From positions 1 through 34,997 of the forward strand of contig JAJYFA010000022.1 in the NCBI GenBank assembly GCA_021790995.1: a stretch of 34,997 nucleotides of DNA. Reading direction: 5' to 3'. Position 1 is the first letter of the stretch. Each line of letters begins with the position of its first letter. Source of the DNA: Acidobacteriota bacterium (lineage in GTDB: Bacteria > Acidobacteriota > Terriglobia > Terriglobales > Acidobacteriaceae). Positions 16,334-24,537 of the stretch are shown here, one piece after another. Below the pieces are notes generated by a model. The model saw only the letters and a program-made list of their open reading frames with translations, made no database searches and was not told the origin of the DNA. Made by a program: the position numbers and the translations under genes.

Positions 16334-17134
16334 TTGAGAGTTCTTCCGAGTTCCCTTCCCTTGCTGTTTGCGTCCTTCGTAGTTTGCGCGGGCACGACTG
16401 CCATGCACGCGCAAGGCAACTACGAGATTCAGGTTTACGGCTCTGAGACAGTGCCTCCGCGCACCACCATGGTCGAGCTGCACTCAAACTTTACCGCCGA
16501 CGGCCATCCCGCCTTGGACGGCGTTGCCGCCACCAACCACGCCGAACACGAAACGTTAGAGATTACGCAAGGCGTCAACGACTGGTCTGAGGTCGGCTTC
16601 TACGTCTTTACCAGCGAGCAGAGCGGACTGGGCGCGCAGTGGGTGGGCGACCACATCCGCCCGCGCGTGCGCGCTCCCGACCGGTGGCATTGGCCGGTAG
16701 GCGCAAGCCTGTCGCTGGAGATGGGTTATCAGCGCGCTCTGTTCTCGCCCGACACGTGGACCCTGGAGATTCGCCCGATCATCGACAAGACAACCGGCCG
16801 CTGGTACTTTGCCGTGAATCCGGTTCTCGATCGCACGTGGCACGGCCCCGATGTGAATCTGGGTCTGGATTTTTCGCCTGCGGCAAAGATCAGTTACAAC
16901 TTCACGAAGGAGATCGCGGGCGGCCTGGAGTACTACTCCGATTACGGCAGCATCACCGGCATTGCAAGCCTGCACAACCAGCAGCAGCAATTCTTTCCCG
17001 TGATCGACCTCAACGTGTCGCCAAAGTGGGAGATCAACTTTGGCGTTGGGGTAGGCCCCACCGCGGCTACCGACCACTGGATTGTGAAAGGAATTCTGGG
17101 CCGGTACTTCGACTGGCCGAAGCGAAAGCGATAA
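16334..17134 (+). CDS. secreted, probably outer-membrane beta-barrel protein
   Basis: The 266-residue product begins with a clear signal peptide (LLFASFVVCAGTTAMHA, cut near AHAQ at about 26). The rest is rich in alternating polar/aromatic strands, for example VELHSNFTADG, GASLSLEMGYQRAL, GRWYFAVNPVLD, GLDFSPAAKISYNF, GGLEYYSDYG and WEINFGVGVG. This is the pattern of a small outer-membrane barrel such as those annotated as transporter or DUF-type barrels. No catalytic motif is visible and the role is unknown. The apparent start is TTG at 16334, with GAGG 6 nt upstream; no ATG fits the signal peptide. A perfect hairpin directly follows the stop. Confidence 0.72.
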   Translation: MRVLPSSLPLLFASFVVCAGTTAMHAQGNYEIQVYGSETVPPRTTMVELHSNFTADGHPALDGVAATNHAEHETLEITQGVNDWSEVGFYVFTSEQSGLGAQWVGDHIRPRVRAPDRWHWPVGASLSLEMGYQRALFSPDTWTLEIRPIIDKTTGRWYFAVNPVLDRTWHGPDVNLGLDFSPAAKISYNFTKEIAGGLEYYSDYGSITGIASLHNQQQQFFPVIDLNVSPKWEINFGVGVGPTAATDHWIVKGILGRYFDWPKRKR

Positions 17135-17169
17135 TGCACAGCCGCCTTCAGACTGAGCGCGGCTGTGCA
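17135..17169. terminator. bidirectional hairpin between convergent genes
   Basis: TGCACAGCCGC (17135-17145) pairs perfectly with GCGGCTGTGCA (17159-17169) around a 13-nt loop. It begins right after the stop of the barrel-protein gene and ends 10 bp before the stop of the convergent M13 peptidase gene. No T tract is present. Its position makes a shared terminator the natural reading. Confidence 0.6.
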
Positions 17170-17179
17170 CGAGGCGCAA

Positions 17180-19267
17180 TCACCAGACGTGGCATGCGTT
17201 GACCGGCATCATGGGCTGGCCCACCTTGCAGCCAAACGCCTTTCCAAATGCAGGCAGATTCTGCACCACGCCATTGGCCCGGAACTCATCGGGCGAGTGC
17301 GGATCGGTCTGCGTGAGCAAGCGGATCAGCTCCGGCCGCATGTTCTGGCACCAGTTCTGCCCGAAAGCAAGGAAGAACTGCTGAACCGGCGTAAAGCCGT
17401 CCTGCTTTGCGTTGAGGTCGATGCCCTTGCGCCTGGCATCGGCAAGAAACGCCAGATAGGCCAGCCGAATGCCGCCGTTGTCGGCGGTGTTCTCGCCCAG
17501 GGTCAGTTTGCCGTTGACCTTTACATCGCCCACCGCGGTGAAGTTATCGTATTCCTTCACTTCGCAATCCGTCATGGCATCGAACTTTTTGCGATCGTCG
17601 GCCGACCACCAGCCGGAGAGATTTCCGAAGCCATCGAACTGGCTGCCCTGATCGTCAAAGCCATGCGTCAGCTCGTGCCCGACAATGGCGCCGATGTGGC
17701 CGTAGTTCTCGGCGTCGGTCGCGTGGGGATCGTAAAACGGCGGCTGAAGAATTCCGGCCGGAAAGTTGATATCGTTCATTGACGGGTTATAGTACGCATT
17801 GATGGTCGGCGGGCTCATGGACCACTCGGTGCGATCGACGGGCTTGCCGATCTTGGCGAGCTCGCGCTTGTTTTCGAACTCCGCCGCGCGGCGGGCATTG
17901 CCCAGCGCATCGCCACGCACAACGTTCAAGGTGGAGTAATCGCGCCAGTGATCGGGGTAGCCGATCTTGTCGGCCACCAGATGCAGCTTGGCCTCGGCGG
18001 TGCGCTTGGTGGGATCGCTCATCCATCTCTGCGCCTGGATCTCCGTGCCCATCGCCGCTTCGATGTCGTGCACCATCTGCACGGTAAAGGCCTTGCTGGC
18101 CGCGGGGAAGTTTTGCGCCACGTAAACCTGACCGAGCGCCTCACCCAGAGCGTTGTCGGTAGCGGAAACGCACCGCTTCCAGCGTGCCCGCTGTTCCGGC
18201 TGCCCCTGGAGTTCGTGATTGTTAAACTTGAAGTCCTCCTCGCTCAGCGCCTTGGGCAGCGCGTACTCCGGAACCGAATTGATCAGTTGCCAGCGCAGGT
18301 AGGTCTTGATGGTGTCGAGATCGGTCGATTCCAGAACCGTCTGCAAGCCACGGAAAAAATCGGGATCGGTAACATTCAGATCCGCGATTCCCGGCTCGCC
18401 GGTGTCGGAGAACAGTTTAGGCCAGTCGATGGCGGGCGTCATCTCACTGAGCTTGACCACGGGCAACAGGTGGTAGATATTCTCGGGCTGGCGGCGCGAA
18501 GTTACGTCCATCGAAACCTTGGCCAGCGCGGTTTCGAGCGCCATGACCTTTTGCGCATCGGCCGCAGCCTTGGCGGCCGGCTCGCCGATCAACTGAAGCA
18601 TGGCCGCCACGTGCGCCACATATTGCTGGCGGGTCTTCTCGGCGGCCGCGCCCTTGCGGAAGTAATAATCGCGCTCCGGCAGTCCCAGCCCGCCCTGATC
18701 GACCACGGCAATCTGCTTTTGTGCGTTCTTGAAGTCCTGCTGCTCGCCATAGCCGAAGAACGCGCCCACGTTGATCATCTGATAATGCGCCAGGAGGTCG
18801 GTCAGATCCTTCTTGCCCTTGAGCGCCGCAATGCGGTCAAACTCGAACTGCAATGGCTTGAGCCCCCTGGCATCGATCGCGGATTCATCCATGCAGCTCG
18901 CGTAGTAGTCGCCGATCTTTTGCTCGTTCGGAGCGCGTTGCGCATTCGTATTGGCGGCCTGCTCCAGCAATCCGCGCAAAATGTCCTGCGTGTAGTCGTA
19001 AACGCTCGTAAACGAACCGTACGACGATCTGTCCGGTGGAATTGGATAAAGTTTGGCGAAATTGCCGCAGGCGTACTGATAGAAATTCGTGCAAGCGTCC
19101 GCGGTGGTATCCATCAACCGCTTATCGAGACCAGGCAGAAGCTCCACCTTTTGGGGCGGGGTCTTGGCCTCCTGCTTTCCAGATTGCGCGTGAACAAGGG
19201 CCACACACGGCACCGAGACAACAATGCCCATCAGCCAAGGCATTGCCCTACGACAAACTCGATTCAT
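17180..19267 (-). CDS. secreted M13-family zinc metallopeptidase (neprilysin/PepO-like)
   Basis: This 695-residue endopeptidase cleaves short peptides outside the cytoplasm. The N-terminus is a signal peptide (PWLMGIVVSVPCVALVHAQ). NAYYNPSMNDINFPAGIL is the substrate-binding NAYY motif. GHELTHGFDDQG contains the zinc HExxH. ENTADNGG carries the third zinc ligand Glu. The protein ends in CHVW, the conserved M13 tail. Length fits the family (about 680-730). The start at 19267 (MNRVCRR) is chosen because GGAGG precedes it and the signal peptide follows at once; the frame extends 22 codons further upstream. Predicted promoter: TTGACT at 19326-19321 and TACACT at 19301-19296. Confidence 0.93.
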   Translation of the reverse strand: MNRVCRRAMPWLMGIVVSVPCVALVHAQSGKQEAKTPPQKVELLPGLDKRLMDTTADACTNFYQYACGNFAKLYPIPPDRSSYGSFTSVYDYTQDILRGLLEQAANTNAQRAPNEQKIGDYYASCMDESAIDARGLKPLQFEFDRIAALKGKKDLTDLLAHYQMINVGAFFGYGEQQDFKNAQKQIAVVDQGGLGLPERDYYFRKGAAAEKTRQQYVAHVAAMLQLIGEPAAKAAADAQKVMALETALAKVSMDVTSRRQPENIYHLLPVVKLSEMTPAIDWPKLFSDTGEPGIADLNVTDPDFFRGLQTVLESTDLDTIKTYLRWQLINSVPEYALPKALSEEDFKFNNHELQGQPEQRARWKRCVSATDNALGEALGQVYVAQNFPAASKAFTVQMVHDIEAAMGTEIQAQRWMSDPTKRTAEAKLHLVADKIGYPDHWRDYSTLNVVRGDALGNARRAAEFENKRELAKIGKPVDRTEWSMSPPTINAYYNPSMNDINFPAGILQPPFYDPHATDAENYGHIGAIVGHELTHGFDDQGSQFDGFGNLSGWWSADDRKKFDAMTDCEVKEYDNFTAVGDVKVNGKLTLGENTADNGGIRLAYLAFLADARRKGIDLNAKQDGFTPVQQFFLAFGQNWCQNMRPELIRLLTQTDPHSPDEFRANGVVQNLPAFGKAFGCKVGQPMMPVNACHVW

Positions 19268-19295
19268 TCGCTTGCCTCCAATTTTCAATTCTTTG

Positions 19296-19326
19296 AGTGT
19301 AATCGCCGACGGTAAAAGCCAGTCAA
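19296..19326 (-). promoter_or_regulatory. predicted promoter of the M13 peptidase gene
   Basis: Reading the minus strand, TTGACT (19326-19321) and TACACT (19301-19296) are separated by 19 bp, or by 18 bp if TTACAC is taken as the -10. Transcription would start about 20 nt before the ATG at 19267, leaving a leader just long enough for the GGAGG site. The rest of the 257-bp gap to 19524 shows no gene. Confidence 0.45.
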
Positions 19327-19524
19327 AGATCACTTACGCGCAATCAAGGGAAAAGTTCCCTCGGGGTGCAGCAATTTCAGGAGGAAACAACGAAGCTGGC
19401 AGATTCAGCAGGTGGTTGAAGATACGTTGACGAGCAAAAGCGGCAGGTTGGCGTCCGCCTGGCAGACGTGGCAAGTTGGCGAGTTGGACCTTTCATCCAC
19501 GGCTGACCGGCTGACTCGCTGCTT

Positions 19525-20649
19525 TCAGCCCACCAGGGCCGCGGCGCGGATCGTCTCCCTGCGCACGGTGAGCTTTTCGATGAGGTCGGTTCGCGCCTCG
19601 TAACCGCGGCCTGGGGTATCGGGAATCGCAATTTCCCCATCCTTCGACACCGTGACCGCAGGCTCGACGATATCTTCGGCCCAATAGCGCGACGAGGCCG
19701 AAACGTCGCCAGGCAGGGTGAATCCCTCAAGCGTTGAAAGCGCGATATTGTGCGCGCGGCCGATGCCGGACTCGAGCATTCCCCCGCACCAGACGGGAGT
19801 GCCGCGCTCCAGCGCCGCGTTGTGTACGGCGATGGCCTCGGAGAAGCCGCCCACGCGGCCCAGCTTGATGTTGATGATCCGGCACGAACCCATTTCGGTG
19901 GCGGCCAGCACATCGCGCCGGTTGCGAATCGATTCGTCGAGGCAGATGGGGGTATTGAGACGCTTCTGCAGAACGGAGTGAAAGTAGAAGTCGTCGTGCC
20001 AGAGCGGCTGCTCGATCATAAGCAGATCGAAGGCGTCGAAGGACTCCAGATGATCCTGGTCGCGCAGGCGGTAAGCGGAGTTGGCGTCGCAACTGAGCAG
20101 AATCTCCGGCCAGCGGTTGCGCACGCGCTCGAAGACCTCAACATCCCAGCCGGGTTTGCACTTGAGCTTGATGCGTTGATAGCCGGCGGCCAGTTCGCGC
20201 TCGACGATCGAAAGCAGTTCGGGAATCGAAGCCTGGATGCCGAGCGATACGCCGCAGGGAATCGTCTCGCGCACGCCGCCGATGAGGCGCGAGAGCGAGA
20301 TGCCTTCGCGTTGCGCTTCGAGATCCCATATGGCGTTCTCAAGGGCCGCCTTGGCCATTGGGTTACCGCGCACGGCGCGAAAGATGCGCGGGCAATCGCC
20401 GCCGTGCTCCGGCGATTCGGCGGCCAGCATGGGCGCAAGCTCGTTCAGGAGCACCAGCCAGGCGGTGTCGGTCGACTCGGGGGAGAAGAACGGGTGCTCG
20501 CCGGCGGTGCACTCGCCCCAGCCCGTCAGGCCCTCCGATTGGATCTCGGCCAGAACGATCCTCCGGTTGCGAGTAACGCCAAAGCTGGTCTCGAAGGGGC
20601 GGACCAGCGGCATGTGCAGTTCGCGCAGGACGATTGCATCGATTCTCAT
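19525..20649 (-). CDS. enolase-superfamily o-succinylbenzoate synthase / N-succinylamino acid racemase
   Basis: This 374-residue enolase-superfamily enzyme has the complete active site: KLK lysines K161 and K163, metal ligands D188 (CDAN), E213 (EQP) and D238 (LDES), and the opposite-face lysine K262 (NIKLGRVGG). Length and motifs match the NSAR/OSBS subgroup of MenC-like proteins (about 370 aa), not the shorter Escherichia coli MenC. Members of this subgroup either dehydrate SHCHC in menaquinone synthesis, racemise N-succinylamino acids, or do both. The frame is open upstream to 20874, but ATG 20649 has GAGGAA ahead and begins with the family's MRIDAIVLRELHMPL. The GNAT gene ends 17 bp upstream, and no other men gene lies in this window. 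Confidence 0.85.
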   Translation of the reverse strand: MRIDAIVLRELHMPLVRPFETSFGVTRNRRIVLAEIQSEGLTGWGECTAGEHPFFSPESTDTAWLVLLNELAPMLAAESPEHGGDCPRIFRAVRGNPMAKAALENAIWDLEAQREGISLSRLIGGVRETIPCGVSLGIQASIPELLSIVERELAAGYQRIKLKCKPGWDVEVFERVRNRWPEILLSCDANSAYRLRDQDHLESFDAFDLLMIEQPLWHDDFYFHSVLQKRLNTPICLDESIRNRRDVLAATEMGSCRIINIKLGRVGGFSEAIAVHNAALERGTPVWCGGMLESGIGRAHNIALSTLEGFTLPGDVSASSRYWAEDIVEPAVTVSKDGEIAIPDTPGRGYEARTDLIEKLTVRRETIRAAALVG

Positions 20650-20666
20650 TTGTTCCTCGCCATAGG

Positions 20667-21449
20667 TCAGAGTTGAGAGTAAGGCCCCAGCTCGTAGACG
20701 CCATTGCCTTCGGCGTCGCGAGAGAAACCCAGTACGGCCAATCCCAGGGAAAAAGCCTTTTGAAACTTCTGTTGATTCGCGATCTGAACCGCCAGAGCCC
20801 GTTCGCGGGTCGTGTCGTGGGCCTTCCACTTTTCGATGGAGGCCGGAACCACAATGCGTTCTTCCATCGTGCATGCTGCTGCGGGGCGCCGGGCAAGGAT
20901 GGTCTCAACGCGCGGTGAATCCAGGTCCCACTCGGCTAACAGGCGGTCGGTCGGCAGACCACCCTGCAGTCGAGATGAGGATACACCATAAAAGTCCACG
21001 CGATATTCGCGAGCAATGGCCCCCAGCCTGTGGATATTGAGAAAAGCGTTTTTGATCTGCAGCGGATCGAAGGTCCACTCCATGTGCCGGATACCGCGCG
21101 CAAGCGCCTCTTTGCGCTGTTCCCATTTGAGTCGCGCGCCGAGGCCGCGATTGCGATGCGAAGGCCGGACCGCCAGCATGTGCGAGTGAATGTACGGCTG
21201 AGCGCCTTGCGGCGTCGACTTGATCGCCGGCAACGACATGGCGAAACCTACGAGACCGCCGTCAGGCCCGGCCGCATCGTCCATCACGCCGCTATCGAAG
21301 GCGCCAATCACCTGCCCGCCGATCTTTTGCGCCAGCAGAAAGGTCTTGCGGGGAATCACATCGTTTTCGTCATAACCCCAAGTTTCAATCTGGAGCCGGA
21401 CGCACGCCTCCATCTCGTCCATAGCCGCGCACGAACGAATGCAAATCAT
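20667..21449 (-). CDS. GNAT-superfamily acyltransferase (COG3375-like)
   Basis: This 260-residue protein is of the GNAT fold. IRSCAAMDEMEACVRLQIETWGY is the usual N-terminal alpha/beta start, LVGFAMSLPAI leads to HSHMLAVRPSHRNRGLGARLKWEQR, where RNRGLGARL is the acyl-CoA pyrophosphate loop, and WTFDPLQIKNAFLNIHRLG follows. The long C-terminal part is typical of the COG3375 group. In Geobacillus a GNAT of this kind next to an NSAR/OSBS gene is a D-amino acid N-succinyltransferase; by analogy this one may succinylate an amino acid for the downstream racemase. It starts 2 nt after the mazG stop and ends 17 bp before the racemase-like gene, so the three genes look like one operon. Confidence 0.8.
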   Translation of the reverse strand: MICIRSCAAMDEMEACVRLQIETWGYDENDVIPRKTFLLAQKIGGQVIGAFDSGVMDDAAGPDGGLVGFAMSLPAIKSTPQGAQPYIHSHMLAVRPSHRNRGLGARLKWEQRKEALARGIRHMEWTFDPLQIKNAFLNIHRLGAIAREYRVDFYGVSSSRLQGGLPTDRLLAEWDLDSPRVETILARRPAAACTMEERIVVPASIEKWKAHDTTRERALAVQIANQQKFQKAFSLGLAVLGFSRDAEGNGVYELGPYSQL

Positions 21450-21451
21450 GG

Positions 21452-22426
21452 CTAAGCCTGCTTTACGCCCTGCTTTTCAGATTGCGAAGTGGCGTCCTCG
21501 GCTGCGAGCTTTCGCTTGGCCCGCGCCCAAAGGTCTTCAAGTTCGGCGGGCGAAAGTTCTTCGAGCGGACGCGGCGAGGCCAGTTCCATTTCGTGGAAGC
21601 GCCGGCGAAACCGGCGATTGCAGGCGCGCAACGCCATCTCCGCATCCACGCCGAGATGCCTGCCTAGATTAACGACCGTAAACAGCAGGTCGCCCAACTC
21701 CGCTTCAACTGCTGGCTTGCGCGCGGGATCGTCGGAAGCAGCCTCCGCCTCGAGCTCCGCGGTCTCCTCGGCAACCTTCGGCAATAGTTCGCGCCAGGTC
21801 GGCCAGTCGAAGCCGGCTTTCTGTGCTTTGCTGCCCAGTTTTGCGGCTTCAGCCAGCGCCGGCAATCCGCGCACAACGCTATCGAGCCGCGAGGTCATGG
21901 GCTTCCCATCTGTGCTCGCATCGTGATTTCCGCCGGCAGGCGCGCGTTTTTCCGCGGCTTTGATCTGGTCCCAGTTGCGCAGAACCGCATCGGCCGAGCC
22001 CTCGACGTTTGCGTCAACATCCGCGCGGTTGCCGGCTGCACGCGCCGCCTCGTCGCCAAAGACATGCGGATGGCGCCGCACCAGCTTGCGATTCAGCGCA
22101 TCGAGAACCTCGGCAATAGTGAAACGGCCTTCGTTGGCGGCCAGTTCGGCATAAAACAACACCTGCAGCAGCAGATCGCCGAGTTCTTCTGCAAGGTGCG
22201 GAAAGTCGCGCCGCTCAATGGCGTCGAAGACCTCGTAGGCCTCTTCGAGCGTGTATTTGCGAATGGAGTCGAAGGTCTGCTCACGGTCCCATGGGCAACC
22301 TCCGGGCGCGCGCAGCCGCGCCATGATGGCCACAGACTCTCGAAACAGCTCGGCGGCCTGCGCCGGGTCGGTGATGGTTAGCGCCGAAGATTCTTTTGGA
22401 ACTGCGTCCGCCCGCGGATGGTTCAT
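21452..22426 (-). CDS. mazG: nucleoside triphosphate pyrophosphohydrolase MazG
   Basis: This 324-residue protein has two MazG domains. It hydrolyses (d)NTPs to the monophosphate and pyrophosphate, cleaning damaged nucleotides. The N-terminal domain shows the PWDREQTFDSIRKYTLEEAYE start, which is diagnostic of MazG, with EELGDLLLQVLFYAELA as the metal-binding EExxD helix and HPHVFGD. A poorly conserved acidic linker (about 130-180) leads to the second domain with FDWPTW, EETAELEAEA and AELGDLLFTVVNLGRHL. This is longer than Escherichia coli MazG (263 aa) because of the linker and tail. ATG at 22426 has no clear ribosome site; TAAACT (22440-22435) ends 8 nt before it. First gene of the mazG-GNAT-NSAR run. 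Confidence 0.92.
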   Translation of the reverse strand: MNHPRADAVPKESSALTITDPAQAAELFRESVAIMARLRAPGGCPWDREQTFDSIRKYTLEEAYEVFDAIERRDFPHLAEELGDLLLQVLFYAELAANEGRFTIAEVLDALNRKLVRRHPHVFGDEAARAAGNRADVDANVEGSADAVLRNWDQIKAAEKRAPAGGNHDASTDGKPMTSRLDSVVRGLPALAEAAKLGSKAQKAGFDWPTWRELLPKVAEETAELEAEAASDDPARKPAVEAELGDLLFTVVNLGRHLGVDAEMALRACNRRFRRRFHEMELASPRPLEELSPAELEDLWARAKRKLAAEDATSQSEKQGVKQA

Positions 22427-22477
22427 GCTTCTTCAGTTTACCTTCCGGCAAGCGTCTGAACCGGGCGCGCACGCCGC

Positions 22478-23473
22478 ATGTATACTCTCACTCGAATGAT
22501 TGTGGCATGGATCACAGTGTTTGCAGGGCTTTTAGGGCTGGCCTTCGGCAGCTTTCTGAACGTCTGCGCCACTCGCTGGCCCGCGGAAGAAAGCGTCGTC
22601 CGGGGCCGTTCGCATTGCCGCAGTTGCGGGCGCACGATCGCGTGGTGGGAAAACATCCCGCTGGCAAGCTGGCTGGTGCTCGGCGGCCGCTGTCAGACTT
22701 GTAAAGCGCCGATTGGCTGGCGCTATCCATTGGTGGAGCTGGCGGTGGGGTCGCTTTGGGCCTTTGCCGCCTGGCGCGTGCTTGCCGGAGCCGTAGATCT
22801 GGCGCTGCCTCTCGACGTTCTCGGCTATCAGATCTCCGTCGCTGCCGGTCTCATGCTGTTTCTCTGGCTGCTGGTTGCGCTCGCTGTACTGGACGCGGAG
22901 AATCTGTGGCTGCCTGACCGGCTCGTCTGGCCGGGAATTGTCCTGGGCATTCTCAGCTCGTTCCTTTGGCTGGCGGCAGCGAGCGAACTAAGCGGAAAGC
23001 ATTTTGAGGAGATTCATCTCTCCGCCCTTCCCATGACGATGTCGATGGAATCGGTGATGAAGCTGGGATATTTTCTGGAGGCCGTTAAATTCCCCGGAGT
23101 CGGCAGTCCGATCGCCGGATTTCTGCTCCTCGTCGCCGGTCCTGCTCTCGCAGCCGCATCGATTCTGCTCGTTCGCTGGGTCTACTGGATCGTGCGCCGC
23201 CGCGAGGGGATCGGCCTGGGCGACGCCAAGCTGGTGGCCATGCTGGCCGCGTGGCTCGGCCTCGATGGCGCGCTGCTTGCCTTTTCCATCGGCTGCATCC
23301 TGGGCGCGCTTACTGCGCTGGTGCTGCTTGCGCTACCTGCGTCGCGCAAGGACGCGCCCGACTGGGCCCTCAGAAAGCTTCCCTTCGGAACTTTTCTTTG
23401 CCTGGGTGCGATCATCAGCGTCTTCTGGGGGCGGCTGCTGATCTCAGCCTACGAACGCTGGGCAGGATTCTGA
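22478..23473 (+). CDS. pilD: type IV prepilin peptidase / N-methyltransferase (A24A)
   Basis: This 331-residue membrane aspartyl protease cleaves the leader of type IV pilins and pseudopilins and methylates the new N-terminus. The N-terminal domain has GSFLNVC and the zinc tetracysteine C47xxC50 ... C72xxC75, as in bifunctional enzymes. The catalytic aspartates are D139 in VLDAENLWLPD and the Asp of GIGLGDAKL. About eight hydrophobic segments are present. An insertion between the two catalytic aspartates (about residues 165-205) is longer than in Escherichia coli-type enzymes. ATG 22478 and ATG 22496 are both possible. TATACT at 22481-22486 overlaps the first, which favours 22496 if it is the real -10. 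Its stop is 7 bp from the stop of the convergent TPR gene. Confidence 0.88.
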   Translation: MYTLTRMIVAWITVFAGLLGLAFGSFLNVCATRWPAEESVVRGRSHCRSCGRTIAWWENIPLASWLVLGGRCQTCKAPIGWRYPLVELAVGSLWAFAAWRVLAGAVDLALPLDVLGYQISVAAGLMLFLWLLVALAVLDAENLWLPDRLVWPGIVLGILSSFLWLAAASELSGKHFEEIHLSALPMTMSMESVMKLGYFLEAVKFPGVGSPIAGFLLLVAGPALAAASILLVRWVYWIVRRREGIGLGDAKLVAMLAAWLGLDGALLAFSIGCILGALTALVLLALPASRKDAPDWALRKLPFGTFLCLGAIISVFWGRLLISAYERWAGF

Positions 23474-23480
23474 CGCAAAA

Positions 23481-24242
23481 TCATTGCTGTGCCGTGGACG
23501 ATTGCGCAGTCTGCGCTTTGGCGTTGGCAATCTCCGGGGTCTTCAGCGCTTTCTTCGCCTCTTTGGAGAGATGGCCGCCCGGATCGTACTCGATCACCTT
23601 CATGTAGTTCGCACGCGCCTCGGCAAACTGCCCCAGATGCCTCTCAGACTCGGCCATTCCCCAGTAGACATCGGGATTTTCGGGATCGAGCACCATGGCC
23701 GACTCGAAGCGCGAGAGCGCCGCCTTCCAGTTCTGATTGTCGAGATAGTACTTGCCAACATTCTCGTCGTTGGCCGCCGTCTCATGGAACTGGGGCTCAT
23801 CCACATCCTTGTCATGGCCCCGCTTCGACTGCTTTTCGCCGTTGACCGGCGAAAGCAGATCGCGCAGTCCGGCTGTGCTCGAGCTCGAACTCTGCTCCCC
23901 GCCTTCCGCGGCGGCTGCCGCATCCTCCGGGCTGAGTACCGGGTCAGATTCGCTGGCCGGCATCGGGATGCGCCCAGTGTCGCCGCCCTCGCCATAAATC
24001 GCGCTGGGCGTGTTTTGCGATGGAATCACAGGAATATTGCTGAGATCCTCAGGGAATGGGTTCTGGTTATTTTGCTGGCTGGTGGGCTTGGGCGATTGCG
24101 CCGCAGGTGGGTTCTGCGCGTGAGCCGGCTGGCTTTGTCCTGCGCCGGGGCTACTGCCACCACCCTGTGCCTGCGCGCAGAGGAGCGGAGCCAGCACGAA
24201 AAGGCTGGCCAGAGCCATTGTCATGGCTACCGCCGCTTTCAT
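23481..24242 (-). CDS. secreted TPR-repeat protein
   Basis: The product (about 253 residues from ATG 24242) starts with a signal peptide (AAVAMTMALASLFVLAPLLCAQAQ). It then has a long low-complexity stretch rich in Gln, Pro, Ser and Ala (about 27-125) and ends in two tetratricopeptide repeats (about 155-225: VGKYYLDNQNWKAALSRFES, then PDVYWGMAESERHLGQFAEA). TPRs mediate protein-protein contacts; this is probably a periplasmic or lipoprotein-like scaffold of unknown partner. The frame is open to 24509, but the upstream part lacks the look of a protein N-terminus. ATG 24242 has GGAGG unusually close (2 nt), so the start is tentative. Confidence 0.7.
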   Translation of the reverse strand: MKAAVAMTMALASLFVLAPLLCAQAQGGGSSPGAGQSQPAHAQNPPAAQSPKPTSQQNNQNPFPEDLSNIPVIPSQNTPSAIYGEGGDTGRIPMPASESDPVLSPEDAAAAAEGGEQSSSSSTAGLRDLLSPVNGEKQSKRGHDKDVDEPQFHETAANDENVGKYYLDNQNWKAALSRFESAMVLDPENPDVYWGMAESERHLGQFAEARANYMKVIEYDPGGHLSKEAKKALKTPEIANAKAQTAQSSTAQQ

Positions 24243-24463
24243 CGCCTCCGGGACTGTCGCTCGCGCTTCCACTCTGTTATTTTGACTCCGACGCGGCCCG
24301 CTTGTCATGTGACACCCGGCCAGTTCAAGATTCTGGAAGCAGAACAGCGATGTACCCACGCTCGCCGGGGCATGGTCTGCGCTGTTCATCGAGGCACACA
24401 GCAATTTGCGCCATCCGACGCTCAAACAGCTCGCGCCCTGACTATTCCACAGCACAAAGAGGG

Positions 24464-24489
24464 CGTTCCCTGTCGCGGAACGATAAAAT
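24464..24489 (+). promoter_or_regulatory. predicted dnaX promoter with inverted repeat
   Basis: CGTTCC (24464-24469) and GGAACG (24477-24482) form a perfect inverted repeat with a 7-bp centre, directly followed by TAAAAT (24484-24489), a plausible -10. Transcription would start near 24496, giving a leader of about 40 nt that contains GAGGAG before ATG 24538. The remaining divergent gap back to 24243 shows no gene; I looked for a small SRP RNA there because one often sits next to dnaX and found none. Confidence 0.35.
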
Positions 24490-24537
24490 TTCTCCAGGCT
24501 GTTGGTCATCCCCCAGCCGTTGAGGAGCTTTGCTCGT

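Noticed and set aside
17948-19315. 455-codon plus-strand frame opposite the M13 peptidase
   Set aside because: Leu/Arg/His-rich mirror of the true gene with no domain signal.
24300-24400. Small SRP RNA (ffs) next to dnaX
   Set aside because: A GGAAGCAG string occurs at 24336-24343, but the flanking conserved core (CAGGTCCGGAAGG...) is missing.
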